A DNA stretch of 64,000 bases. Source: Novosphingobium sp. B 225 (lineage in GTDB: Bacteria > Pseudomonadota > Alphaproteobacteria > Sphingomonadales > Sphingomonadaceae). Under the pieces are notes generated by a model. It did no database searches. It saw only the letters and a list, made by a program, of their open reading frames with translations, and had not been told where the DNA came from. How positions within the stretch are numbered: the stretch's first letter is position 1; the number at the start of each line of letters is the position of its first letter. Made by a program: the position numbers and the translations under genes. The DNA lies in contig NZ_MWLM01000064.1 in the NCBI RefSeq assembly GCF_002198665.1, forward strand, positions 43,997 through 107,996, read 5' to 3'. Below are positions 24,805-32,071 of this stretch, piece by piece.

Positions 24805-25233
24805 ATGAACGCCGAGACCGCCATCACGAATTTGCTCTATCGCTACGCCGAACTGATGGATGCAGGTAATCTGGCAGGGACGGCGGCACTGTTCGATCAC
24901 GCCCGGATCATTCTGGCGCAGGGCTATGAAACCGACAGCGCCGGGCTGCTCGAAGTCTGGAAAGAGCGCGTGATGATCCATCCTTGTGGCACCCCGCGCA
25001 CCAGACATGTCGTCACCAACCCGATCATCGAGATTGACGAAGCGGCAGGCGCGGCCAGCTGCCGATCATATTACACCGTGCTGCAGCAGACCGAGACCCT
25101 GCCGCTGCAGATAATCGCAGCGGGGCGTTATCATGATACCTTTGCGCGGGTGGACGGTGTGTGGCGCTTTGCCAGCCGGGATTACAGCCTGTTTGACATG
25201 CAGGGCGACTTGTCGCAGCATTTGCGGGGTTAG
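24805..25233 (+). CDS. SnoaL/NTF2-like protein
   Basis: A 142-residue NTF2-fold protein. The N-terminal ITNLLYRYAELMDAGNLAGTAALFDHARI is the typical SnoaL helix-turn arrangement, followed by TPRTRHVVTNPIIEID and GRYHDTFARVDGVWRF. GGAGAGG lies 9 bases before the ATG. It stands alone between the divergent promoter and repeat family B copy 2. Proteins of this type are frequent around ring-hydroxylating and steroid-degrading enzymes in sphingomonads, but the sequence alone does not give a reaction. Confidence 0.75.
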   Translation: MNAETAITNLLYRYAELMDAGNLAGTAALFDHARIILAQGYETDSAGLLEVWKERVMIHPCGTPRTRHVVTNPIIEIDEAAGAASCRSYYTVLQQTETLPLQIIAAGRYHDTFARVDGVWRFASRDYSLFDMQGDLSQHLRG

Positions 25234-25268
25234 GCTGTTGGGGGAGAGCAATTAACTCACCCCAACCT

Positions 25269-25407
25269 CGTCACCCTGAACTTGATTCAGGGTCTATCGT
25301 GCAGCAAGCCCGGAGCAGGCCGGAAAGACGCAAACCGGTCGGTTTCATTCGGAGTCAATGCTCCGGTGTTGAGGCGAAATGGACCCTGAAACAAGTTCAG
25401 GGTGACG
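25269..25407. repeat. GTCACCCTGAACTTGATTCAGG inverted repeat (family B), copy 2
   Basis: Arms CGTCACCCTGAACTTGATTC (25269 on) and GAAACAAGTTCAGGGTGACG (to 25407) flank a longer centre of about 85 bases. It differs from copy 1 by compensating changes (ATCC/GGAT to ACCC/GGGT), which shows that pairing is maintained. It sits between two convergent genes and may terminate both. Confidence 0.88.
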
Positions 25408-25411
25408 AAAA

Positions 25412-25969
25412 TCAGGTGTTCCGCCGCTTGCGATCCGTCCCGAACAGGCCGAGCCGGGCATAGACCGGATCATCCGCCCCGCCTCGCCCCAGCTCAACCC
25501 CATCATTCACACCGTCGCCAGGAGTGGGGGCATTGGCGCGCTCTTCCATCCAGTCCAGCACCAGATTGCGGCGTTGGAATTTCCATACGCCGTCGCGGCG
25601 TTCGTAGCGGTCGAGGTAGCGCCCGTGCGCAATCAGATCGCGGGTGCCGTCGGTGGTGCGGTGCCAGGCGGTGGTGGGGTGCTCGCCCTCGGCTGTGTCA
25701 CCCTCGATCAGGAACAGCATGTTGCTGACCGTGTGGCGGGTCGCCTGCCAGTTCGCCAGCATGCCGGGCAGCCAGGCGACGTATTCATCCGGTGACCCGC
25801 AGAACATCGCGCCGTGATCGTCCACCGCATCGTCGTGATAGAGGCTGCGCACCAGCTTCAGATCACTGCGGTCGATGCCGTGGCAATAGCTCAGCACCAA
25901 TCGTTCCAGCGCTGCCTGGTCCAGCAAGTGCTGCAAATCCAGCGCGCGCGGCTCCAGCGTGTCAGACAC
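25412..25969 (-). CDS. SnoaL/NTF2-like protein
   Basis: A 185-residue NTF2-fold protein with LLDQAALERLVLSYCHGIDR and SDLKLVRSLYHDDAVDDHG at the N-terminus, then HTVSNMLFLIEGD and GRYLDRYERRDGVWKFQRR. This is the SnoaL_4 pattern. The C-terminal 30 residues or so (NAPTPGDGVNDGVELGRGG) look disordered. The GTG at 25969 overlaps the stop of the SDR upstream by eight bases, so the two are a transcriptional pair. Likely a dehydratase or isomerase-like protein in the same pathway as the SDR; not more can be said. Confidence 0.78.
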   Translation of the reverse strand: MSDTLEPRALDLQHLLDQAALERLVLSYCHGIDRSDLKLVRSLYHDDAVDDHGAMFCGSPDEYVAWLPGMLANWQATRHTVSNMLFLIEGDTAEGEHPTTAWHRTTDGTRDLIAHGRYLDRYERRDGVWKFQRRNLVLDWMEERANAPTPGDGVNDGVELGRGGADDPVYARLGLFGTDRKRRNT

Positions 25970-26732
25970 CGAACCCGCCTGAGACCGATATAGTCTGCCC
26001 GGTGACGTAATTGGCCTGATTGGAGGCAAAGAACACGGCCGCCGCGCCGATGTCTTCCGGCTGGCCCCAACGCCGCAGGCACAGCAGCTTGTGGGTTTCG
26101 GCGATCCATTCTTCACCAAACACGCCCTGTTCGGACAGTTCGTGGAACATGCCGGCATCGATCACGCCGACCAGCACTGAATTGGCGCGGATGTTGTGTT
26201 CGCCTTCTTCCTTGGCGATGCCCTTGATCAGCGCTTCGTTGGCGGCTTTGGGCACCACCGAGAGCCCGTCGAGCTTGGGAAACCAGTCATGCCCGGCCGA
26301 GCCGAGGTGGACAAAGCTGCCCCCACCGTGCGCGCGCATGTGCGGGATCAGCGCGCGGGTGGCGGTGAAGAAACCGAAGGCTTCGATCTCCATCGCGTTG
26401 CGGAATGCTTCGTCGCTCCATTCGGCTAGCGGGGTCTGGCCGACCAGCGGCCCGGCGCCCCAGACCATCGAATGGATCCGGCCATGTTCAGCTGCGGCGG
26501 CGGCAACGGCGGCTTCCACCGCCGCGCGGTCACGAACGTCAAGCTGGTGGGTGGAGGCTCTTGCCCCGGTCGCGCGAATTGCAGCGGCGGTGCGTTCGGC
26601 GACGTCCTGCTTGGAGCGATAGCACACCGCGACATCGCTGCCCGCCTTGCCGAATTCCAGCGCCACGCCCTGGCCGATCCCGCCGCTGCCGCCGAATACC
26701 ATGCAGGCCCCATCCGGAAACCGTTCACCCAT
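25962..26732 (-). CDS. Atypical SDR-family protein without the catalytic Tyr
   Basis: A 256-residue SDR-fold protein. The cofactor loop is present (FGGSGGIGQG, 13-22) and the C-terminus (YVTGQTISVSGGFGV) is normal. The NNAG motif is replaced by WGAGP, and the expected Tyr-x3-Lys reads Ser158-V-V-P-Lys162 (TCG codon), so the catalytic Tyr is missing; Ser145 and Lys162 remain. No Tyr is present within the preceding 12 residues. GGGAGAGTGCG precedes the ATG. The gene is divergent from the Baeyer-Villiger monooxygenase and followed by an overlapping NTF2-like gene. It may be a non-redox SDR or use another residue. Confidence 0.82.
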   Translation of the reverse strand: MGERFPDGACMVFGGSGGIGQGVALEFGKAGSDVAVCYRSKQDVAERTAAAIRATGARASTHQLDVRDRAAVEAAVAAAAAEHGRIHSMVWGAGPLVGQTPLAEWSDEAFRNAMEIEAFGFFTATRALIPHMRAHGGGSFVHLGSAGHDWFPKLDGLSVVPKAANEALIKGIAKEEGEHNIRANSVLVGVIDAGMFHELSEQGVFGEEWIAETHKLLCLRRWGQPEDIGAAAVFFASNQANYVTGQTISVSGGFGV

Positions 26733-26786
26733 CGCACTCTCCCGTTCTTGCTTGACGGCAAGGTGCCACAGCGCGGAGTGATAGCC

Positions 26787-26803
26787 ATAACCCTTTCGGG
26801 TGA
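26787..26803 (-). promoter_or_regulatory. Near-palindrome TCACCC-GAAA-GGGTTAT, site 1 of a shared motif
   Basis: Read on the minus strand this is TCACCCGAAAGGGTTAT. It shares CCC-N4-GGGTTAT with sites at 29421-29437 and 30792-30808. It lies between the divergent SDR and monooxygenase genes, 55 bases from the SDR ATG and 65 from the monooxygenase ATG. It is the weakest of the three sites. Confidence 0.5.
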
Positions 26804-26867
26804 TGTTGATGCTTTTTGGCTGTGTCAGTTCCGCCTCTGACAAGACAACCGGCAGAGGAATTGAACA

Positions 26868-28337
26868 ATGGCGAATGAACCGCGCAAGCTGCGTTACGCA
26901 ATCATCGGTGCGGGGATGGCCGGGATCCTGGCGGGCATCAAGCTGAAGGAGCGCGGCGAGGCGTTCACGATCTATGAAAAAGCCGCCAAGCTGGGCGGCA
27001 CCTGGCGCGAGAACCGCTATCCGGGGCTGACCTGCGACGTGCCGGCGCATGCCTATACCTATTCGTTCGAACCCTGGGCGGAATGGGACGCGTACTATTC
27101 CACCGGGGCGCAGATCCAGACCTATTTCGAGCACGTTGCGGACAAGTACGAGATCATGCCCTCGATCCGGTTCGGGCATGAAGTGACCGCCGCCGTGTTC
27201 GACGATGACACTGCCGTTTGGACACTGACCTTTGGCAATGGCGAGACGGCGGAAGCTGACGTGGTGATCGCTGCCTCGGGCGTGCTGCACCACCCCAGGC
27301 TGCCGGACATTGCGGGGCTCGATACGTTCAAGGGCCCGGCGTTCCACACCGCCCGCTGGGACGACACTGCGCCGATCGCAGGCGCGCGGGTCGGGCTGAT
27401 CGGGTGCGGTTCGACCGGGATCCAGATCGTCACTGCGCTGGCGGGCAAAGTGGACAAGCTGGTCCATTTCCAGCGCTCGCCGCAATGGGTCATGCCGGTG
27501 CCGCAGTTCCCCTATACCGATGATGAGCGCGCGGCGTTCCGTCAGGACCCGGCGCTGATCGATGCGATCCGGTACAACGAGGAATACATCGGGGCGATCA
27601 AACGCTTCACTGACGGGATCACCGATATTGACGGCCCGCAAATGAAGATGATCGAGGACGCCTGCCTGCAGAACCTCGAAAATTCGATCCGTGATCCGGA
27701 GCTTAAGGAAAAACTGCGCCCCAATTACCGCGCGGCGTGCAAGCGGCTGATCTATTCGTGGAACTATTACGAGCAGGTGCAGGACCCGACGGTTTACGTC
27801 GAAACCGGCGGGATTGAGCGGATCGAGCCGGCCGGCGTGCGGATGAAGGACGGCACGTTCCACGAACTCGACACCTTGGTGCTCGCCACCGGCTTCCGCG
27901 CCGACCGGTTCATCCGCCCAGCGGTGGTGACCGGGGCGGGCGGGGTCAGCCTTGATGATTTCTGGGCAGTGCGCCCGCGCGCGCATTACGCCATGACCAT
28001 GCCGGGCTTTCCTAACCTGTTCATGCTCAACGGCCCGACCGGCCCGGTCGGCAATTTCTCGCTGATCGATATCGCCGAGCGGCAGTGGGAATATATCGAC
28101 CAGTTGCTCGACCAGCTGCGCAGCGGCGCGGCGCGCAAGGTAGAGCCCAGGGCAGAAGCCTTTGAGGACTATGAAACCCGCCGCATCGCCGCGGCCAAGA
28201 CCACGATCTTCGGATCGGGCTGCAACTCGTGGTATCTCGACGGCGAGGGCGTGCCCGCCAGTTGGCCGTGGTCCTATGATGCATTTGCCGAAGCCATGAC
28301 CAAGCCGGTGCTGAGCGAGTTTGAACTGGCGGCCTAA
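26868..28337 (+). CDS. Type I Baeyer-Villiger monooxygenase-like flavoprotein
   Basis: A 489-residue flavin monooxygenase. The FAD motif GAGMAG is at 14-19, LGGTWRENRYPG follows, and the Baeyer-Villiger fingerprint F-x-G-x3-H-x3-W-D is complete at 154-165 (FKGPAFHTARWD). The NADP motif GLIGCGSTG lies near 176-184. The C-terminal half includes FRADRFIRPAVVTG and NGPTGPVGNFSLID. The protein would insert oxygen next to a ketone or oxidise a heteroatom using NADPH. It is read divergently from the atypical SDR, and its stop overlaps that of the convergent LuxR gene. A steroid or terpenoid ketone is a reasonable but unproven substrate. Confidence 0.88.
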   Translation: MANEPRKLRYAIIGAGMAGILAGIKLKERGEAFTIYEKAAKLGGTWRENRYPGLTCDVPAHAYTYSFEPWAEWDAYYSTGAQIQTYFEHVADKYEIMPSIRFGHEVTAAVFDDDTAVWTLTFGNGETAEADVVIAASGVLHHPRLPDIAGLDTFKGPAFHTARWDDTAPIAGARVGLIGCGSTGIQIVTALAGKVDKLVHFQRSPQWVMPVPQFPYTDDERAAFRQDPALIDAIRYNEEYIGAIKRFTDGITDIDGPQMKMIEDACLQNLENSIRDPELKEKLRPNYRAACKRLIYSWNYYEQVQDPTVYVETGGIERIEPAGVRMKDGTFHELDTLVLATGFRADRFIRPAVVTGAGGVSLDDFWAVRPRAHYAMTMPGFPNLFMLNGPTGPVGNFSLIDIAERQWEYIDQLLDQLRSGAARKVEPRAEAFEDYETRRIAAAKTTIFGSGCNSWYLDGEGVPASWPWSYDAFAEAMTKPVLSEFELAA

Positions 28338-29410
28338 CCGCTCAGCGCGCCCAGCAGGTTCACCAGCTGCGCCTGCCGGTGGACCTGGGTCTTGGCGAAG
28401 ATCGAGCGGAGCTGGGCTTTGGCGGTGTTGTGCGCCACGCCCAGCCGCCGCGCGGCTTCGACCAGTGAATGGCCTTGTGCCAGCACCGCGCACAGCTTTG
28501 CCTCGGCTGGAGTCACACCCAGCAGTTCGCGGATCGTATCGGGTTCCAGCACCAGATCGTTGCCCGGCCGCGCGAGGAACAGCGCCAGCGCGCCGGTGCC
28601 GCTGTGAATCGCGGGCAGATCGATCGCACGGGCGGTCGCGACCAGATCGCCACGTTCGGGGCGGGGGACACGAAAGCGGGTGACACTGTCTGCCGCCTCG
28701 CCCGACTGGAGCAGATGCTCGATCTTCTTGCGCAAGGCGGCGCTGGCAAAGCGGACTTCGTCCCCGGCCCGGCGCAGCCCTTCGCCTTCGCTCAGAATGC
28801 GGTCGGCCAGGGCATTGCTGCTGACCAGGCGGCATTGCCGGTCAAGCACCAGCAAGGCCAACCCCAGCCCGTCAGTGGCGCTGCGCAACAGGGCGTGTTC
28901 GGCCCATGCGAACTGCTGCTTTTCGAACAGCGAGACCGCGATCCGCAGGTGTGGGACCAGCTCCTGAAACCGCGCGCGGTCTTCGGCGGTGAATTCAGAC
29001 ATGTCCTGGGTGCGGGTAGTGCGGAACCGGGCTTCGAACTGGCCGGAAAAGCGCAGATCCACCCCCAGCACCTGCTCCCCGCCGGTCAGCGCGAGGTATT
29101 CGCGGTAGGCTGCGAAGCGTTGTGGGTCTTGCCCGGCCATGAACTCGCCAAAGCTGGTGACTTTGCCTTCGGGCAGGCCCTGAAACGGATCACTGGCGAA
29201 GTAGCTTTCTATGTAGCTGGCGCTGAATCGGGGATCGGCGCCGGGGGTCACGAATGTCCCCGGCTGCGCCCGCCCGGGCGAAGTGATGATCAGCGTGGCG
29301 AAAGCGGTCCCCAGCCACCCGGTCAGCGCCTTCAGGAACGCTTCCCACGGACGTTCGGCATCGATCCCGTCATAGAGGTGGGCGAGCAGGTCTGAAAACC
29401 GGGGGTCCAT
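28334..29410 (-). CDS. LuxR-type transcriptional regulator
   Basis: A 358-residue protein with a C-terminal LuxR helix-turn-helix (LLGVTPAEAKLCAVLAQGHS, EAARRLGVAHNTAKAQLRSI, FAKTQVHRQAQLVNLLGAL). The N-terminal 260 residues resemble a sensor region rather than an acyl-homoserine-lactone domain; no LuxI is nearby. It is clearly related to the second regulator at 35174-36124 (same C-terminal pattern ending in LSG). A copy of the TAGCCC-N4-GGGTTAT motif lies 11 bases upstream of its start, consistent with autoregulation. It is convergent with the monooxygenase, with overlapping stops. Confidence 0.87.
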   Translation of the reverse strand: MDPRFSDLLAHLYDGIDAERPWEAFLKALTGWLGTAFATLIITSPGRAQPGTFVTPGADPRFSASYIESYFASDPFQGLPEGKVTSFGEFMAGQDPQRFAAYREYLALTGGEQVLGVDLRFSGQFEARFRTTRTQDMSEFTAEDRARFQELVPHLRIAVSLFEKQQFAWAEHALLRSATDGLGLALLVLDRQCRLVSSNALADRILSEGEGLRRAGDEVRFASAALRKKIEHLLQSGEAADSVTRFRVPRPERGDLVATARAIDLPAIHSGTGALALFLARPGNDLVLEPDTIRELLGVTPAEAKLCAVLAQGHSLVEAARRLGVAHNTAKAQLRSIFAKTQVHRQAQLVNLLGALSG

Positions 29411-29420
29411 CCCCGGACTT

Positions 29421-29437
29421 TAGCCCATTTGGGTTAT
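29421..29437 (+). promoter_or_regulatory. Near-palindrome TAGCCC-ATTT-GGGTTAT, site 2 of a shared motif
   Basis: The site lies 11 bases before the start codon of the LuxR-type gene. It matches site 3 (30792-30808) at 16 of 17 positions. The core CCC-AT-rich-GGG with TA at both ends is a near-perfect palindrome. Its closeness to the start codon would suit repression of the regulator gene. Confidence 0.6.
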
Positions 29438-29476
29438 GCGCGGCTAGTTCCTTCTTTAACTGTCCAACTCCCTACC

Positions 29477-29550
29477 TCCGTTCGTGTCGAGCGTAGTCGA
29501 GACACTCCAGCGCTGCGTGCGGTGTCTCGACTACGCTCGACACGAACGGA
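29477..29550. repeat. TCCGTTCGTGTCGAGC palindrome (family A), copy 3
   Basis: A 74-bp inverted repeat with arms TCCGTTCGTGTCGAGCGTAG and CTACGCTCGACACGAACGGA. It lies between the LuxR gene start and the end of the luciferase-like gene. The left arm is identical to that of copy 1 inside the ACAD gene. Confidence 0.92.
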
Positions 29551-29575
29551 GAGGGGGGTGGGGGCGGGGGAGGAG

Positions 29576-30721
29576 TTACTCCGCCGCCACCGCCTGTTTC
29601 GCCCGGAAGTGCGGGATCACTTTTTCACCGATGTTGCGGATCGTTTCCATGATCACGTCGTGCGGAATGCCGCCCATCTGGAACATGAACAGGATCTCGT
29701 CGGCCCCGGCGTCCTGCAGCCGCTGGACATAGCGGATGCAATCGTCGGGCGTGCCATAGGCGTCCTGCGCGATGGTGTAGTTGGACAAATGCTCGTCCCC
29801 CACCGGGATCGCCTCTTCAGACAGATAGGCGATGGTCGCCTGCTTGCCCTGTTCCAGCACCTTGGCGTGGTCTTCGGCGGTCAGGTCTTCGTCCACGGTC
29901 GGCAGCGGGCCGCCCTGATACCAGTATGCGATGCTTTCCGCGAAAAAGCGCTGCCCGCGCAGCCCGATCTTGCGGGCCTTTTCGCGGTCATCCAGCACGG
30001 TCGCGGCGCACAGCGCCGCAAGGTGTTCGGTCGGGCGGTAACCGACCTGATCCTCGGCCTTGCGAGTGGCAAAGGCCTCACGGTAGATCGCGTTCTTCTT
30101 GGCAATTTCGTCCGGCCCGGAAAAGCCCAGCACCAAGGCCCCGATCCCGCGACCACCAGCCTGAAGCAAGGTCGCCTCGCGCGTGCAGGCCATGTACAGC
30201 GGTGGGTGCGGGTCCTGATAGGGGGCGGGGTGGATCGGCCGGGCGGGGATCTTGATATAGGTCCCGTCGTGCTCGACCTTGCCTTCCTTCAGGATCTTGG
30301 GGACCAGATACATCGCCTCATCGATCATCGGCCCCAGCTCATTGAGGTCATAGCCGAAAGTCCCCGCTTCCTGCTGGGTGCCGCCTTTGCCCATGCCAAA
30401 GTGCAGGCGGCCCTTTGACAGCACGTCCAGCGTCGCGATCCGCTCGGCCACTTTGACCGGGTGGTTCATCGCCGGGGGCAGGCAGACGACGCCGTGGCCA
30501 ACATGAATCCGGCTGGTCGCCCCGGCGATGAAGGCCAGCACGGTTTCGGGCGCGGACATGTGGGCATACTGGGTCAGCGCAGTATGTTCGACGCACCAGA
30601 TACAGTCGAAGCCCATTTGTTCGGCATACTTCGCCTGATCGACGATCTGGTGGAACACTGCCGCTTCGTTAGCGCGGCTGGTATCGACCATTTGTGCTTC
30701 ATAGATGATCGAGAATTTCAT
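29576..30721 (-). CDS. Luciferase-like (LLM class) flavin-dependent monooxygenase
   Basis: A 381-residue bacterial-luciferase-like TIM barrel. It shows YAEQMGFDCIWCVEHTALTQ, IHVGHGVVCLPPAMNHPVKV, ERIATLDVLSKGRLHFGMGK and the substrate/flavin-binding PPLYMACTREATLLQAGGRG. Length and motifs fit single-subunit LLM monooxygenases that use reduced FMN (or F420) from a partner reductase. No reductase gene is adjacent. The promoter region upstream holds site 3 of the shared near-palindrome 71 bases before the start. It could be the oxygenase partner of the luxC/luxE pair 7 kb away, but that is only a hypothesis. Confidence 0.87.
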   Translation of the reverse strand: MKFSIIYEAQMVDTSRANEAAVFHQIVDQAKYAEQMGFDCIWCVEHTALTQYAHMSAPETVLAFIAGATSRIHVGHGVVCLPPAMNHPVKVAERIATLDVLSKGRLHFGMGKGGTQQEAGTFGYDLNELGPMIDEAMYLVPKILKEGKVEHDGTYIKIPARPIHPAPYQDPHPPLYMACTREATLLQAGGRGIGALVLGFSGPDEIAKKNAIYREAFATRKAEDQVGYRPTEHLAALCAATVLDDREKARKIGLRGQRFFAESIAYWYQGGPLPTVDEDLTAEDHAKVLEQGKQATIAYLSEEAIPVGDEHLSNYTIAQDAYGTPDDCIRYVQRLQDAGADEILFMFQMGGIPHDVIMETIRNIGEKVIPHFRAKQAVAAE

Positions 30722-30791
30722 GGCGCAGCTCTCCCGTGCTCCGGCTGTGGCCGGCTGCGGGAGAGGCTAACGCGAGTCTGCGGGGCTTGCA

Positions 30792-30808
30792 TAGCCCAAT
30801 TGGGTTAT
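30792..30808 (+). promoter_or_regulatory. Near-palindrome TAGCCC-AATT-GGGTTAT, site 3 of a shared motif
   Basis: The most symmetric copy (TAGCCCAATTGGGTTA, one mismatch between the arms). It lies 71 bases before the ATG of the luciferase-like gene and touches the stop codon of the cytochrome b561-YceI gene. Position fits a regulator-binding site for the luciferase-like gene. Confidence 0.6.
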
Positions 30809-32067
30809 TACTCCGCCTTGCGCTTCGCCTGCACGGAAAAGTTCACGCCCACCGCATCGGGAATCTGATCGGTCGCCTGCCATTCATCCGTGCCGACGTT
30901 GAAGGCCAGGCGGCTGAGCGAAGCGTTGCCGCTGGCGACTGCACGGTCGCCGTCGATCTTGACGGTGAAGCGCAGCCGCGCCGGGCGGGACACGCCGTTG
31001 AGCGCAAGGGTTCCGTCGGCAGTATAGCCTGCTCCGGCCTTGCTTACCTTGCTGGAGACGAATTTTGCGCGCGGATGCGCGGCGGTGTTGAAAAACTGCG
31101 CCCCCTGGATCGATTCATCGCGGCTAGAATCGCCGCTGCTGCTGGATGCCAGATCCACGTCGACGGCGATCCGGGCGTCCGCCAGGTTTTCAGGATCGAA
31201 CCGGATCTGGGCTGTCCAACGCTTGAAGCTGCCCTGGATCGCACTGCCCGACCAGTTTGTGCTCCAGCCAAGCTTGCCGCCTTGCACGGCCCAGTCAGGG
31301 CTGAGTGCGGCCTTGGCGTCGGCACTGTCACTGGCCGCTGCGCTCGGTTCCGCTGCGGCGCTTTCGGTCGCCGCAATCGCATCTTCAGAGGCTGCTTGGC
31401 TCGGTTCTTCCACTGGCTCTGTCGATGCCGCGCTTCGCCACAGGTTGGGCACGGGGCCGGCAAAGCCCAGCCAGGCCGCGCCTGCGAGCAGCACGCCCGC
31501 TATCCCCAGCGCCGCGTTGAGATTGCGCCCCGCTGGCATCATCCGCGCCAGCACTTCATCCTTTTGCAGATGATGCCACAGCGCCGCGCCAACATGCAGT
31601 GCAATCAGGGCCGGGAGCAGCCAGCCCAGCACGGCATGCGCCACCTCTGCCGGTTCATGCGCCCCTGGTCCCAACGGCAGGTGCGGCCAGGGGGCCACGC
31701 CAAACAGCATGGTTGGCAGCTTGATCCTGGCAGTGGAAACCAGTGCCCAGCCGCTCAGCGGGGCACCGATCATCACGACATAGAACAAGGCATGCGTCGC
31801 CCGGGCGGCCAGCAAGGACAGGCCGGAACCAACCTCTGCCGGACGCGGCAGGGCAAAGCGCAGCGCCAGCCGGGCCAGGCTGAGCAGCAAAATGCTGATC
31901 CCCAGCGTCTTGTGCCACTGGAACGCATCAAACTGCAGCGTCCCGCGCGGGATGCTTTCCAGCCGGAACCCCAGCGCCAGTTGCAGAACCAGCGCCAGGG
32001 CAATCAGCCAATGCAGGGCAATCGCGGCGCGGTGATAGCGCGCCGGGGTCTCGGCCGGACTGGTCAT
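30808..32067 (-). CDS. Cytochrome b561 fused to a YceI domain
   Basis: A 419-residue membrane protein in two parts. Residues 1 to about 195 are a four-helix cytochrome b561 with candidate haem ligands in AALHWLIALALVL, WHKTLGISILLL, THALFYVVMIG and ALHVGAALWHH. After a further helix and an Ala/Ser/Glu-rich linker (about 215-260), residues 270-419 form a periplasmic YceI lipocalin-like domain (FDPENLADARIAVDVDLAS, FFNTAAHPRAKFVS). YceI domains bind polyisoprenoids, which suggests quinone or other isoprenoid handling at the membrane. The ATG at 32067 lies four bases after the separate yceI gene, so both are co-transcribed. Confidence 0.87.
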   Translation of the reverse strand: MTSPAETPARYHRAAIALHWLIALALVLQLALGFRLESIPRGTLQFDAFQWHKTLGISILLLSLARLALRFALPRPAEVGSGLSLLAARATHALFYVVMIGAPLSGWALVSTARIKLPTMLFGVAPWPHLPLGPGAHEPAEVAHAVLGWLLPALIALHVGAALWHHLQKDEVLARMMPAGRNLNAALGIAGVLLAGAAWLGFAGPVPNLWRSAASTEPVEEPSQAASEDAIAATESAAAEPSAAASDSADAKAALSPDWAVQGGKLGWSTNWSGSAIQGSFKRWTAQIRFDPENLADARIAVDVDLASSSSGDSSRDESIQGAQFFNTAAHPRAKFVSSKVSKAGAGYTADGTLALNGVSRPARLRFTVKIDGDRAVASGNASLSRLAFNVGTDEWQATDQIPDAVGVNFSVQAKRKAE

Positions 32068-32071
32068 GCGG

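Noticed and set aside
26733..28835. Upstream extension of the atypical SDR, giving a 957-codon frame
   Set aside because: It runs antisense through the monooxygenase; the SDR has its own ribosome-binding site and ATG at 26732.
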